From the NCBI RefSeq assembly GCF_040717535.1, contig NZ_JBFEFI010000002.1, forward strand, positions 124,001 through 188,000: a stretch of 64,000 nucleotides of DNA. The letters are read 5' to 3'. Shown in pieces: positions 1 to 8,984 of the stretch. The stretch is from Thalassoglobus sp. JC818 (GTDB taxonomy: Bacteria; Planctomycetota; Planctomycetia; Planctomycetales; Planctomycetaceae). The notes beneath the pieces were generated by a model. The model was not told the DNA's origin, did no database searches, and saw only the letters and a list, made by a program, of their open reading frames with translations. The position numbers and the translations under genes are program-made. Each line of letters begins with the position of its first letter. Positions within the stretch are counted from its first letter, which is position 1.

Positions 1-1
1 A

Positions 2-3000
2 ATGTTTGGCTGGAGCAGCGAGGAAGCCGTCGGCCGCAAGATGGCTGAGTTGATTATCCCCAAGGCGGATCGCCAGGCTCATTGGGTGGGGCTCAAGACC
101 TACAATGAATCGGGTTTCGGTCCGGTCATCAATCGACGTACTCATCTGAAAGCGCTCACGAAGGATCAACGGATCATCGAGGTCGAGTTGACCGTGGTTC
201 CTGTTCGAGTCGGGGACAAGGAACTCTTCATCGGCACGGTGCGCGATCGGACTCATTCACCTGACGGATCGAGTAGCGAACCGGCTGGTGAGCCGAAGAA
301 GGCTGCCGATTTGATGTCTTCCGGCGATGTGATCTTTACAGCGAAATCCGAAGAAGACTCGCGGGCCATCGAGGGAGTCTTTCAAGATTGTTTGAAGTCG
401 ATCCTCGACTCGATTAACTGGCCAGTCGCAGTTGGTTTGACTCTCGATACCCTCGGCCGACTGCTTCCAGAGTCGTCTGTCTGGTACAGCCCGCAATCCG
501 ATCTCCAGACTCAATTCGATTCAAACGGAATCGATTCTGCGGAACGAGTTCCGTCAGAGAATCCTAACGGTCGAAAGCCTGTCTGGAGCAATCAGGAAGC
601 TGCCAGCAAGCAATTTCCGTTCTCCAAAGTCCATTGCCCTCCGATGCAGACAGTGCTGACTTTGCCTGTCATCGCAGATGGTCACCTGGCTGCCTACGTT
701 CAGTGTTATCACTGGGACGAAATTCCCGAAGATGCTCGTCTGATTTCGAACGTCCGGAACGAGCTGAAACCGCTTCAGGAACTCTTGGAGCGAAGGCGCT
801 GGCAGGAATTGAAGTCCTACCTCGCTGCGATTGTGGAATCGTCGAACGATGCCATTATCGGAAAGGATCGCTTCGGGACGATCGTCAGTTGGAATCAAGG
901 TGCGGAGCGGGTTTACGGATATACAGAGCGAGAAGCGATCGGAAAAACGGTTCAGCTCATCTTGCCTGAAGGAACACTTGAGGAAGAAGAGGAAATTCAA
1001 GATGTCGTTCAGTCTGGGCGAAGACTGGCATCTTTTGAGACGGTTCGAAAACATAAGAACGGAAGTCTGCTCGACATCTCTCTTTCGATTTCTCCCGTCC
1101 GTGATTCGCACGGTCGATTGATTGGGTCAGCCACGATCGAGCGCGATATCACACCACTCAAGCGCACGATTCGGGAACTCTACGATCGCGAAGAGAAGCT
1201 GCGCCTGCTCATGGAAGCTTCCGGCGAGGCAATCTATGGGATCGATCCAGACGGCCGATGTACGTTTGCGAATCGAGCCTGCGCGCGTGTCTTTGGATTC
1301 GAATCCGCGGAAGAGTTGCTGGGAGAAAAAGTACATCAACTGGTCCATCACTCCTACGACGATGGGCGCCACTATCCGCAGGAACTCTGCCCTATCAATC
1401 AAACGTTGATGTACGGCAAGAGTGTTCACGTCAGCAACGAAGTCTTCTGGCGGAAAGACAAAACATCTTTCCCCGTTGAGTATTGGGCTTCTCCGGTGCG
1501 GCGCGGGACAAACGTCGTGGGGGCGGTCGTGGTGTTTGAAGACGCCACCGATCGTATTCAGGCAGAGCGAACGCGTGCTGAACTGGCTGCCATTGTCGAA
1601 TCATCGGCTGATGCGATTATCGGCAAAGCTCTCGACGGGACGATCAAGAGTTGGAATCAGGGAGCGTCTCAGCTTTACGGCTATGAAGCCGATGAAGTGA
1701 TCGGGCAAAACTATACTGCTCTGCTCTGTGCGGAAGACGAGCAGATGCCGAAACCAGTCGACGTGAGCGAGCGGGATTGGAATGTCAGCACTTTCGAAGT
1801 GACCCGCATTGATCGCGATGGAAATCAAATCGAAGTCGGGATTACAGAATCGGGAATTCTGAGTTCGGAAGGTCGACTCATTGGAACAGCTTCGATCGAG
1901 CGAGACATCTCTTCTCGAAAGCGACGAGAAACGGAACTGGAAGAAGCGCGCCACGCTGCTGAGGTCGCCAATAAAACTAAGTCGGAGTTCGTGGCCAACA
2001 TCAGTCATGAACTGCGAACTCCCATGAATGCCGTGCTGGGAATGCTGCGCATTGTTCTCGAAGAACCGTTGCCGCAGGCGCTGCGTGACTATCTCGGGAC
2101 AGCTAAAGATTCTGCGGAAACATTGCTTTTGATTCTCGATGACTTGCTCGACTTCTCCCGCATGGAAGCGGGGAGATTCGAACTCGATCCAGAGCCGTTT
2201 CGCCTTCGAGAGACCGTTGAAAATACCGTCAAGACATTGGCCAACCGGGCACATCAGAAAGGCCTGGAGCTGACATTTGATGTCGAGGGCTCTGTCCCGG
2301 ACCGCCTCGAAGGAGACGGCTTCCGCTTGCGACAAGTTCTCGTCAACCTGACCGGAAACGCGATCAAATTCACAGACCACGGGGAAGTCGTTGTCACGGT
2401 CTCATCCAATATGATCGACGACGAAACCGTTCAGATTGAATTCACGGTCGCTGACACTGGAGTCGGAATTCCAGAAGAAGACCTCGAGCGAATTTTCGAG
2501 CCGTTCACACAGGTCGATTCTTCGATCACGCGCAGCCGCACGGGGTCGGGACTCGGACTCTCAATCTGCCGGGAACTGATTCAAAAAATGGGCGGCGAGA
2601 TTGGTGTGACCAGCGAGGTGGGCAAAGGAACTTTGTTCCGCTTCACGTCACAATTCCGAGTGATCTCAGTCGTCGAAGAGTCATTCGACACGACCCATCT
2701 GAGCGGACACCGAGCGATTGTCATCGACGACAATCAAACAAATCTCCGAGTCGTTTCAAAACGTCTGTCCGACTGGGGAATGGAAGTCAGCGCGACGGGA
2801 AGTCAGGAAGAAGCGGAGGACATCTGGAAATCGATTTCGGAGTCAACGACTCCCTCGGTCGCCATTGTCGACTCAGCAGATAACGGGACTTCCAGCCTGG
2901 ATTTGATCACTCAAGCCCGAGACTACGGCGTAACCTGCCCGTTCATTCTGATGGTCTCACCGAGGAATCGCCTCTTTCTCGAGCGGTTGACGAGACGATT

Positions 3001-3937
3001 CGACATTTGCAGCCTCATTGAAAAACCGGTGACGGGATCAGACCTGTTCGATGCCATCATGGGAGTTCTGAACGGCGAAAGCGTCGAAAGAAAAGTTGCT
3101 GATCCAAAGGCACCTCTCAAAGCAGCCCGGTCGCTCAACCTGCTCGTGGCTGAAGACACGCCGGCGAACCAGAAAGTTGTCCGAGCAATTTTTGAACGTC
3201 GCGGCCACAAGATTTCGGTCGTCGAAAATGGGCGAGAAGCCCTTGAGGCCGTCAAACAGGAAAAGTTCGACGCTGTTCTGATGGATGTACAGATGCCAGA
3301 GATGGACGGTCTTCAAGCAACTGGACTGATCCGCGAGCTGGATGCCCCACTCGGGAAGATTCCCATCATTGCAATGACAGCACATGCGCGGCGGGAAGAT
3401 CGCCGAAGATGTCTCGCAGCTGGGATGTCAGGATATGTTTCAAAGCCAATTCAAGCGTTTAAGCTCATTCGACTCGTTGAACGACTGGTCAATGACCAGG
3501 AAAGGTCATACCCGGGTTCTACTTCTGCTACGGCCTCATCGCCAGCGGAGAAGTCGGATGAGGAGTCAACTGAAAGTAGCAAGATGAATGATGTTCCGAT
3601 GTTCAACCTGTCGATCGCTTTGGAACGCATGGGGGGAGATCGCGAAATCCTGGATGAGATGATCAAAGCCTTCCTTGAAGATGCTCCAATCCTTCTAGAA
3701 GAGGTCTATGCTGCCCACTCAGAAGAAAACTGGACCAACCTGCGACGGGGAGCCCACAGCCTGAAAGGACTAGCTGCCAACTTTGAGGCACTCCCAGTCG
3801 TGGAGTCTGCACAAGTCGTTGAACAATCAGCGAAAGACAATGACAGCTCAAACCTTGATCAGCAGATTCGAGCACTCACTCGAGATCTCGAAGAACTGAT
3901 CGCTGCTCTGAAAGAAGAGCAAGCAAAAGACGCGTGA
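2..3937 (+). CDS. Hybrid sensor histidine kinase, multi-PAS, two REC domains and HPt (5' partial)
   Basis: A membrane-free part of a phosphorelay kinase; the visible 1311 residues begin inside a PAS domain, so the true start lies left of the window. Order seen: partial PAS (1-90), a GAF-like stretch (about 115-265), three PAS domains (about 274-395, 398-520, 526-650), a HisKA dimerisation box with SHELRTP (phospho-His 669), a HATPase domain with DTGVGIPEEDL and GSGLGLSI, receiver 1 (905-1025), receiver 2 (1046-1165, MDVQMPEMDG with Asp1095) and a C-terminal HPt domain (AHSLKG, His1252). Receiver 1 keeps the acidic pair, a Ser and the EKP lysine, but its phosphoacceptor loop (VDSADNG) is unusual. 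PAS copies 2 and 4 are close repeats of each other (AAIVESS.DAIIGK). It could phosphorylate a separate response regulator through the HPt; none is adjacent. The ligand sensed is unknown. Confidence 0.93.
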   Translation: MFGWSSEEAVGRKMAELIIPKADRQAHWVGLKTYNESGFGPVINRRTHLKALTKDQRIIEVELTVVPVRVGDKELFIGTVRDRTHSPDGSSSEPAGEPKKAADLMSSGDVIFTAKSEEDSRAIEGVFQDCLKSILDSINWPVAVGLTLDTLGRLLPESSVWYSPQSDLQTQFDSNGIDSAERVPSENPNGRKPVWSNQEAASKQFPFSKVHCPPMQTVLTLPVIADGHLAAYVQCYHWDEIPEDARLISNVRNELKPLQELLERRRWQELKSYLAAIVESSNDAIIGKDRFGTIVSWNQGAERVYGYTEREAIGKTVQLILPEGTLEEEEEIQDVVQSGRRLASFETVRKHKNGSLLDISLSISPVRDSHGRLIGSATIERDITPLKRTIRELYDREEKLRLLMEASGEAIYGIDPDGRCTFANRACARVFGFESAEELLGEKVHQLVHHSYDDGRHYPQELCPINQTLMYGKSVHVSNEVFWRKDKTSFPVEYWASPVRRGTNVVGAVVVFEDATDRIQAERTRAELAAIVESSADAIIGKALDGTIKSWNQGASQLYGYEADEVIGQNYTALLCAEDEQMPKPVDVSERDWNVSTFEVTRIDRDGNQIEVGITESGILSSEGRLIGTASIERDISSRKRRETELEEARHAAEVANKTKSEFVANISHELRTPMNAVLGMLRIVLEEPLPQALRDYLGTAKDSAETLLLILDDLLDFSRMEAGRFELDPEPFRLRETVENTVKTLANRAHQKGLELTFDVEGSVPDRLEGDGFRLRQVLVNLTGNAIKFTDHGEVVVTVSSNMIDDETVQIEFTVADTGVGIPEEDLERIFEPFTQVDSSITRSRTGSGLGLSICRELIQKMGGEIGVTSEVGKGTLFRFTSQFRVISVVEESFDTTHLSGHRAIVIDDNQTNLRVVSKRLSDWGMEVSATGSQEEAEDIWKSISESTTPSVAIVDSADNGTSSLDLITQARDYGVTCPFILMVSPRNRLFLERLTRRFDICSLIEKPVTGSDLFDAIMGVLNGESVERKVADPKAPLKAARSLNLLVAEDTPANQKVVRAIFERRGHKISVVENGREALEAVKQEKFDAVLMDVQMPEMDGLQATGLIRELDAPLGKIPIIAMTAHARREDRRRCLAAGMSGYVSKPIQAFKLIRLVERLVNDQERSYPGSTSATASSPAEKSDEESTESSKMNDVPMFNLSIALERMGGDREILDEMIKAFLEDAPILLEEVYAAHSEENWTNLRRGAHSLKGLAANFEALPVVESAQVVEQSAKDNDSSNLDQQIRALTRDLEELIAALKEEQAKDA

Positions 3938-4055
3938 TTTTGGGAGAACATCATCCGCGTCTGAGAAGCTTCATCCAGTCAGCTTCGCAATCTAAGCTGT
4001 TTTTGGCCAACTCATGATTAGCCACGTAAACGCGGGCTTCCAGAGAAGCCGTCAC

Positions 4056-4535
4056 CTATTCTGACTCGACTCTTTCGGAAGTCTCGTTCAGGATTTCCTC
4101 AATCAGTTGAGTCCGTCGCCTGGCGAACTTCTGATGAGTCGTCAAGAACGACTGAAATCTTCCGCCGATCGAAACGGAGGCTTTTCGCACAGCTGCTTCG
4201 AGCTCGGCCTCGATAGCGTTCCAATCCGCGAGACTCTGCTGCAGACGAGTCTGCTCGGGGATGTGTCGTCGATTTCTTCGCCGAAGCTGCGACACTCTTT
4301 GAAGAGCGCTCAGCGCAGCTGTCTCCAAGTCTTGGAACAAAACGTACTTTGACAGAAACCGACAGTGCTGTTCGTGTGTGTCTGCGATCTCTTCAAGATT
4401 TGTTCTCAGCTCGGCGCGAAGTTCCATCGATGTCAATTCTCGGAGGATGAGAGCAGCTTGAGCGTTGAGGATCATGAGATCCCGCAGCCTGTCAATCTGC
4501 TCCCGATTGAAGTCGATCTGTGAATCTTGAATCAT
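4056..4535 (-). CDS. Small helical protein of unknown function
   Basis: The product has 159 residues, no signal peptide and no membrane segment. It is rich in Leu, Glu, Arg and Gln and appears almost wholly alpha-helical, with heptad-like spacing in residues 10-60 and 95-155, so a helical bundle or coiled coil is likely. I do not recognise the family. No clear Shine-Dalgarno stands before the ATG. It faces the kinase gene tail to tail and opens the run of small stress-type genes to its right. A four-helix-bundle role like that of the PA2169-type protein at 9988 is possible but not shown. Confidence 0.6.
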   Translation of the reverse strand: MIQDSQIDFNREQIDRLRDLMILNAQAALILRELTSMELRAELRTNLEEIADTHEQHCRFLSKYVLFQDLETAALSALQRVSQLRRRNRRHIPEQTRLQQSLADWNAIEAELEAAVRKASVSIGGRFQSFLTTHQKFARRRTQLIEEILNETSERVESE

Positions 4536-5072
4536 TGGTCTGCCATCTTCAGTGAAGTGCGTCCTTTACAGATGAAATAAGCGTAAAAATACAGGGGATT
4601 TGCATTTCCTGACGGTCATCAACTGACCACTTAGAACTGAAAGCAAGCCCTATGCCAAACTACGAAGATCGCTTAGATCACGGTCTCTGGGCGCTTGCTG
4701 CACCAATTTCTCTGCAAAATCCTCACATCACACATTCCCGAAGTCGCCATGCTGGCGTGTTACCAACCAGTGTGATCTTTGATCCCCCACAAATCGGTGG
4801 AACTGTCCATGAAATCTCAGGTTCCGATCACGGAATCTCGAAAAACTCACCACTTGCCAGCCAACTGATTGTGATTCGGCACGCGGAGTGCATGTTAGCG
4901 ATGGCACCCATCACATCTGACGTCAGACATTGACGGAAGAATGGTGATTTCATAGCGGACTCCTCCTAAATCAGAATTCCGAGGGTGAGCAGACAGCTTT
5001 TCCAAGCTGTCCATAGCGTTCGCCTTCACGGAGGAATCGGGAGTCCGTCACCGTCATCGGAGCCCAAGAGCA
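4536..5072. other. Intergenic region between divergent small genes
   Basis: This 537-base stretch separates the minus-strand helical protein from the CsbD-like gene. An open frame at 4652-4933 has composition and content unlike a protein gene and no ribosome site, so it is not called. A perfect 12-base palindrome TCTGACGTCAGA sits at 4916-4927; palindromes of this size are expected by chance several times in a window of this length. No RNA gene is visible. Confidence 0.4.
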
Positions 5073-5297
5073 ATGTTAAAGCAACAAGAAATTCCAACCA
5101 TCAGTCAAGCAGAAGTCGCCCGTCGCTGGCCCGATTTCACTCCACTGGAACTCGAGCAAGTCTGCGAAAGCATTGTCCAGCTCCGAGGCGGCCTTCAAGA
5201 GAAATACGGTCTGTCTGCTGATGAAGCAGCCCGACAAGTACAACAGGCTTATCCTCAGATCGCGACTGTTTCAGAACAGACTGACGAAACCGCCTAG
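5073..5297 (+). CDS. CsbD-like small stress protein
   Basis: The 74-residue product resembles the C-terminal half of the CsbD general stress family: a Trp followed by T..EL and then a helix reading GLQEKYGLSADEAARQV, which matches the family's G.iqe.yGi..eeA.rQv pattern. It lacks the usual N-terminal W..i.G.W element, so it may be a divergent or short CsbD relative. GGAG lies about 10 bases before the ATG. CsbD proteins are stress-induced and have no known catalytic role. The next gene, a YqaE/Pmp3 peptide, starts 50 bases downstream on the same strand, so the two are probably co-transcribed. Confidence 0.72.
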   Translation: MLKQQEIPTISQAEVARRWPDFTPLELEQVCESIVQLRGGLQEKYGLSADEAARQVQQAYPQIATVSEQTDETA

Positions 5298-5347
5298 AAG
5301 CCGGATCGTCGAATCTGAGAGTAGTCAAGGACAAGGAGATATCTGAC

Positions 5348-5539
5348 ATGACAGTTTCAACATCACCCACACTGACCCCTTTTGATCTCGTGAGGCTGTT
5401 CTTTTCACTCTTGCTGCCTCCAGTCGGAGTGTTTCTGCAAGTCGGAATTGGACTTCAGTTCTGGCTGAACATCCTGCTCACGATCCTCGGATACTTTCCA
5501 GGCGTCTTGCACGCTGCCTGGGTGATCGCCACACGCTAA
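5348..5539 (+). CDS. YqaE/Pmp3 family membrane peptide
   Basis: A 63-residue hydrophobic protein with two membrane helices (about 12-33 and 37-60). The LLPPVGVFLQVG and LTILGYFPGVLHA segments are the Pmp3/YqaE signature. Members are stress-induced peptides of the inner membrane, linked to membrane potential and salt tolerance in other organisms. AAGGAGATAT lies just before the ATG. It forms a likely pair with the CsbD-like gene upstream, and a hairpin at 5606 may end the transcript. Confidence 0.9.
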   Translation: MTVSTSPTLTPFDLVRLFFSLLLPPVGVFLQVGIGLQFWLNILLTILGYFPGVLHAAWVIATR

Positions 5540-5605
5540 GCGATGTTCGAGGAGATTCGTTCTCGTCGTTGATCGTCGAGAACAAAAGAAGCTGACAATC
5601 GCCCG

Positions 5606-5653
5606 ACGTCGCGCTCGCGGAATCCATTCGATTCTGTGGGCGCGACGTTTTTT
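5606..5653 (+). terminator. Probable intrinsic terminator after the YqaE gene
   Basis: The arms ACGTCGCGC (5606-5614) and GCGCGACGT (5640-5648) pair perfectly, and the second arm runs straight into a T-rich tail. The loop of about 25 bases is longer than usual, so efficiency is uncertain. Confidence 0.55.
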
Positions 5654-5829
5654 CGTTGATAGTTTCTTTCTTGTTGCTGGTCTTTTACTCAGCGGCTCTC
5701 AATTCCCGAATCACTCAGATTCATCACAGAGAGGATGTGTAATAGCTTCCGATCTTTTCTCACAAGCAAACAGGGCAGAACGCCGGTGGTAGAGGTAGAA
5801 AGGTCGATCGTCAGCAAACTGCGAGTCAA

Positions 5830-6441
5830 CTAAGCTGTCCAGATTAACACCGTAAAGCTGGCGATTGAGACAGACATGCCAGCGATGATCAAAGCCCCAT
5901 CTCTAGCTGTGATTCCCAACGAAAGAAGAGTGTTCGCGAGCGCTGGCAGAAAAACTCCGAAGGGGACGAGAGCAAGCGGAAAGTAGGAGAGTCCCAGGAG
6001 AATCATTAGCGTTGCGAGCACATAATGCATCGCTCCCACCGACAGAATCTTCAGGCGTTGATGCACCCAGCGGTTACCCCAGGTCAGCCAGGGGCGGTAT
6101 TTCTCAATCGACTTCTTGACTCGATCCGTGGGGATTGAGAACTCTTCCAACCGTTTCGGAATCCATGGATGGTCGGAGCGGAACAGCATTTGGACCGCAA
6201 TCAGCACGATCAGCGATCCAGTCACGATCGAAACTCCGGGGATTCCGCCCAGCGGAGAAATCGAAATGAGTGAAGGAGCGAGAAGCAACGGACCAAATCC
6301 GCGGCTGCTAATCGCATCCATCAGATCGCCCACCTTCGTCGTGTCTCCCTCGACATTCTCGTAAGCATCGTCCACCACGTCGATCAATGCGTCCGACTTT
6401 TTCGTATCTGACTCTTTTGACTTTTCGGCAGAGGTGGTCAT
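5830..6441 (-). CDS. ExoD family membrane protein
   Basis: This 203-residue protein has a charged N-terminus (residues 1-45), a helix-rich GDLMDAISSRGFGPLLLAPSL segment, and four or five membrane segments. The FGPLLLAPSLI..SPLGGIPG region and the later pair of hydrophobic helices match the exopolysaccharide synthesis protein ExoD family. ExoD affects exopolysaccharide production and stress tolerance in rhizobia; its biochemical role is not settled. It is transcribed away from the UPF0391 gene and stands alone on its strand. No strong ribosome site is seen. Confidence 0.85.
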   Translation of the reverse strand: MTTSAEKSKESDTKKSDALIDVVDDAYENVEGDTTKVGDLMDAISSRGFGPLLLAPSLISISPLGGIPGVSIVTGSLIVLIAVQMLFRSDHPWIPKRLEEFSIPTDRVKKSIEKYRPWLTWGNRWVHQRLKILSVGAMHYVLATLMILLGLSYFPLALVPFGVFLPALANTLLSLGITARDGALIIAGMSVSIASFTVLIWTA

Positions 6442-6842
6442 TGAATGGTCCGTGTGAGGAATAGCGAGGTCGTTGCTCTAGGTTTGTAGGAGTCAATCAA
6501 ACGGGTTCCAGTGACCATATGATGCGAAATTTGGGCCACCTGAGATCGTACCTGCAAAAACATCGTTGAATCAGCTGGACGATTCACGATGCCGTACCGG
6601 GACTCGAGAGAAAGAAATGTGTGGCTGCGGTGTGAATGCTCAGCTATCGAACTGATCGCTTCGAATCCAGATCACAGACTCAAAGATCGCATTTCTCGCT
6701 CGAAATGCACGGTTTTTCCTCAGAAATCGCCGTTCAGCAATTTTTTGCGAGTTGGCACGAACGCTGCTTTCCATCTCGATCAGAACGTCACTCACTGTCG
6801 AGCGGACGTTCTTTATCACTAAGAAAACTGAGGAGAAGACAC
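6442..6842. other. Intergenic region between ExoD and UPF0391 genes
   Basis: About 400 bases of divergent promoter space. An open frame runs into the UPF0391 gene from 6636, but its extra N-terminal part is arginine- and serine-rich and unlike the family. The only structure noted is the inverted repeat at 6782-6812. Confidence 0.45.
6782..6812 (+). promoter_or_regulatory. Inverted repeat upstream of the UPF0391 gene
   Basis: AGAACGTC (6782-6789) and GACGTTCT (6805-6812) are perfect 8-base arms separated by 15 bases, ending 30 bases before the ATG. No T-run follows, so it is more like an operator or leader hairpin than a terminator. Repeats of this size also arise by chance. Confidence 0.3.
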
Positions 6843-7007
6843 ATGTTATCTTGGGCAATTTCCTTTCTGATTCTCGCGTTGATTGCAGGTCTACTTGGCT
6901 TTACATCAGTCGCTGGTTTCTCGATCTCAGCTGCGAAAATTCTGTTCTTCGTCTTTCTCATTCTGCTCGTCGTGAGCCTCGTTCTTGGCCGTCGTCCAGT
7001 TGCCTGA
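6843..7007 (+). CDS. UPF0391 (DUF1328) membrane protein
   Basis: A 54-residue protein with two membrane helices, starting [20 protein letters not shown] and ending in a short Arg-rich tail. The W.i.FLi.Ali.g.lGF pattern, the following AG.s...AKILFF.F segment and the length are typical of the YtjA/DUF1328 family. The ATG at 6843 is chosen because GAGGAG lies 9 bases upstream and the family starts exactly here; the longer upstream frame is not coding. Function is unknown; family members are often found among stress genes. Confidence 0.92.
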   Translation: MLSWAISFLILALIAGLLGFTSVAGFSISAAKILFFVFLILLVVSLVLGRRPVA

Positions 7008-7178
7008 TGGAACGCATAAGAGACTGACCGGAGATTACACCTGAAAAAATTGAAAAACGAAACAAGAAAGAGTTGATCGACACCTATTGAGCAGACTCGG
7101 CGAAACTCGGATCAAAAGTTATTTCCGAATGGCCGCCTCGCATGTCGAATCACTCGAGAAAATTGAGGAGAGCCATCG

Positions 7179-7838
7179 ATGCCTGTGCCAACTGAAGAAG
7201 TGACTGAAGTTTCCTATCGCTGTCCGAACTGCGAAGCGCTGATCAATGTCGCAGATGAATTCGTTGGTCAGACCGTCGATTGTCCTCGATGCTCCGTTCC
7301 ATTTGAAGCTAAAGCTCCGGTCGCTCAACCAATTTTGAAGACGGACATCACGAATTCCGAAGCCGACTACACCATCGAAACTCCGACGGATGATGAGACG
7401 GTTCTCGAGACAGCCCATCCCGCGTTGTTCCGTAAGCATCCTCTGCAGTTGCTCACGATGATTGCCGTTGGAGGAGCTGCGCTGGTCGCCATTGTGACCA
7501 GCATCGCCGACGGAAGCTGGAGTTTTGCGATGGGTGCGGGAGTCGTCCTGTTACTCATTGCAGGTTACGCCGGATACATGTGGGTCCAGATTCTCGCAAC
7601 AAGTTTAACAGTTACGAACAAACGGACCCGACTGCGACACGGCATTATCGCGAAGAAGACTTCTGAGGTGCAACATGATGATGTGCGAAACCTCCAGGTT
7701 GATCAAAACATCCTTGAACGGTTCCTTGGTATTGGCGATTTGGCGATTTCAAGTTCCGGTCAGGACGATTTAGAGATCATCGCCGTCGCGATCCCTCAGC
7801 CGAATTCCATGGCCGAGTTGATTCGCCGGATGCAGTAA
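7179..7838 (+). CDS. Zinc-ribbon and bacterial PH (YdbS-like) domain membrane protein
   Basis: The 219-residue protein has an N-terminal zinc ribbon (Cys15-X2-Cys18 and Cys35-X2-Cys38), an acidic linker, two membrane helices (about 88-108 and 113-135) and a C-terminal bPH2 domain with LTVTNKRTRLRHGIIAKKTSEV followed by D..VRNLQVDQ..LERFLGIGDLAIS. This last block is the hallmark of YdbS/YdbT-like PH domains. It is probably an inner-membrane protein with the zinc ribbon and PH domain in the cytoplasm; the ligand is unknown. GAGGAG sits 9 bases before the ATG. A strong terminator lies 86 bases after the stop. Confidence 0.88.
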   Translation: MPVPTEEVTEVSYRCPNCEALINVADEFVGQTVDCPRCSVPFEAKAPVAQPILKTDITNSEADYTIETPTDDETVLETAHPALFRKHPLQLLTMIAVGGAALVAIVTSIADGSWSFAMGAGVVLLLIAGYAGYMWVQILATSLTVTNKRTRLRHGIIAKKTSEVQHDDVRNLQVDQNILERFLGIGDLAISSSGQDDLEIIAVAIPQPNSMAELIRRMQ

Positions 7839-7923
7839 ACGGGTTCGCTTAGCCGACCCATCCCAGAGCTATCAGAAGCCCCAACATCTCATTGATGAAC
7901 GAGGCATGCTGTTTATATAGAGA

Positions 7924-7959
7924 AATGCTCGCTGGTTTCGACCAGTGAGCATTTTTTTT
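7924..7959 (+). terminator. Intrinsic terminator with UUCG tetraloop
   Basis: AATGCTCGCTGGT (7924-7936) pairs with ACCAGTGAGCATT (7941-7953), one G-U pair, around a TTCG loop, and runs into eight T. This is a textbook terminator for the PH-domain gene. Confidence 0.92.
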
Positions 7960-8364
7960 GTTTCCCCACCAACTTGTTGCCAAGTTCATGACACTCTTCC
8001 GGCAGTCAGCGAGACAGAACAAAGATGAGCCCAACCGACAAGTAGATGTTCACATTTGGCGGCCTCATTCTGTCAGTCCAAGAAACCGATTCAAAAATCG
8101 CAGTCGGCTCGATTCAGCTACTTCAATATTTCTAGCGATCTCCAGTCAACGTCACCTGACCAACTGAGAACTCTGCCTCAACGTCGTGAAACACCGCGAA
8201 TGTCTTTCCGCAAACGGCTCGAGACTAATTTGAGAACTCAAAGCCCGCGTCCCAAGCTCCGGTCGATTGCCGACTTTGATTCACGCTAAGCTGGAATTAA
8301 ATAGTCGGACATCTTCTTGATAAAATCGGCCTATGCGGAGACGGACAAGCAACCCAGGTAGTCA

Positions 8365-8398
8365 ACAAAAAAGCCCAGCTGCTCGGGCAGCTGGGCTT
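8365..8398 (-). terminator. Intrinsic terminator of the lipoprotein gene
   Basis: On the minus strand, a perfect 12-base stem (8371-8382 with 8387-8398, loop of four) is followed by a run of T. It lies 37 bases after the lipoprotein stop codon. Confidence 0.92.
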
Positions 8399-8434
8399 GT
8401 GGAAGTCAGTTTCGCGAGAAACTGTTTTTGAGTT

Positions 8435-8647
8435 TTAGTCGACGGCGTCTTCTGCTTTATCAGCAACATCTTCTGCGCTGTCCTGAACATCTTCTCCGAG
8501 ATCCTCGGCAGCATCTTTGATGTCGTCCGCGGTTTCTTCTGCAGAATCCTGAATGGCGTCGCTGTGACTTTCAACATCACTTGTTTCGCATCCTGCCAGC
8601 ATCAATCCGGTGCAAACGATCGTCAGTAGTGTCATCAGGCTTTTCAT
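8435..8647 (-). CDS. Small acidic lipoprotein with helical repeats
   Basis: The 70-residue product starts with a lipoprotein signal (MKSLMTLLTIVCTGLMLAGC, lipobox LAGC with Cys20). The mature part is very acidic and built from 11-residue-like helical repeats of the form DsAEdvaDkaeDA, similar to YtxH/apolipoprotein-like surface proteins. The start at 8647 is preferred over a longer frame from 8728 because the signal peptide begins there and AGGGAAG lies 6 bases upstream. It is likely anchored in a membrane and exposed outside the cytoplasm. Function unknown; the neighbours are stress genes. Confidence 0.85.
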   Translation of the reverse strand: MKSLMTLLTIVCTGLMLAGCETSDVESHSDAIQDSAEETADDIKDAAEDLGEDVQDSAEDVADKAEDAVD

Positions 8648-8984
8648 CTTGCTTCCCTTTCGATTTGAGTCAGAGGCTTCAATCGCCTCGTTATGAATTC
8701 CCTTAGGGTAATGCAATCGAAATGCCAAACAAGTTCTCGCGGGTGGTTTCCCGTCGATCTGTGCATTAGTGACTGATGTTCGTCCAGTTTGGTCGAGAAG
8801 ATGACAGCTCGCTGACGACTTAGACCCTCCAGTTTTCAGTTGAAGCGTGATTTCCTTAAGAGAACGAGCTGATCTTTAATGAAATGTGTTTCGGCACGGG
8901 CTTTGCCACTAAGTTTTTCCGACCCAGCAGACTGGACTTAACGGAAGTCCAAGGGTGAAGAGAAATTCAACCAAGGAGTTTAAG
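8648..8984. other. Divergent promoter region, lipoprotein and PRC-barrel genes
   Basis: These 337 bases must hold the promoters of both neighbours. I see no gene, RNA or convincing operator in it. Confidence 0.4.

Larger units (their letters stand above)
7839..8434. other. Convergent intergenic region with two terminators
   Basis: Nearly 600 bases between the plus-strand PH-domain gene and the minus-strand lipoprotein gene. It holds one strong intrinsic terminator for each neighbour (7924-7959 and 8365-8398). Between them, open frames on both strands have no family resemblance and no ribosome sites; I see no gene or RNA there. Confidence 0.5.

Noticed and set aside
1601-2380. Minus-strand open frame of 259 codons
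   Set aside because: Entirely inside the PAS/HisKA coding region of the sensor kinase on the other strand.
4916-4927. 12-base perfect palindrome TCTGACGTCAGA
   Set aside because: Palindromes of this length are expected about a dozen times in 64 kb by chance, and it is far from any start codon.
4652-4933. Plus-strand open frame of 93 codons
   Set aside because: No ribosome site, no homology that I recognise, composition (His, Ser, Pro, Ile mix) unlike the surrounding genes.
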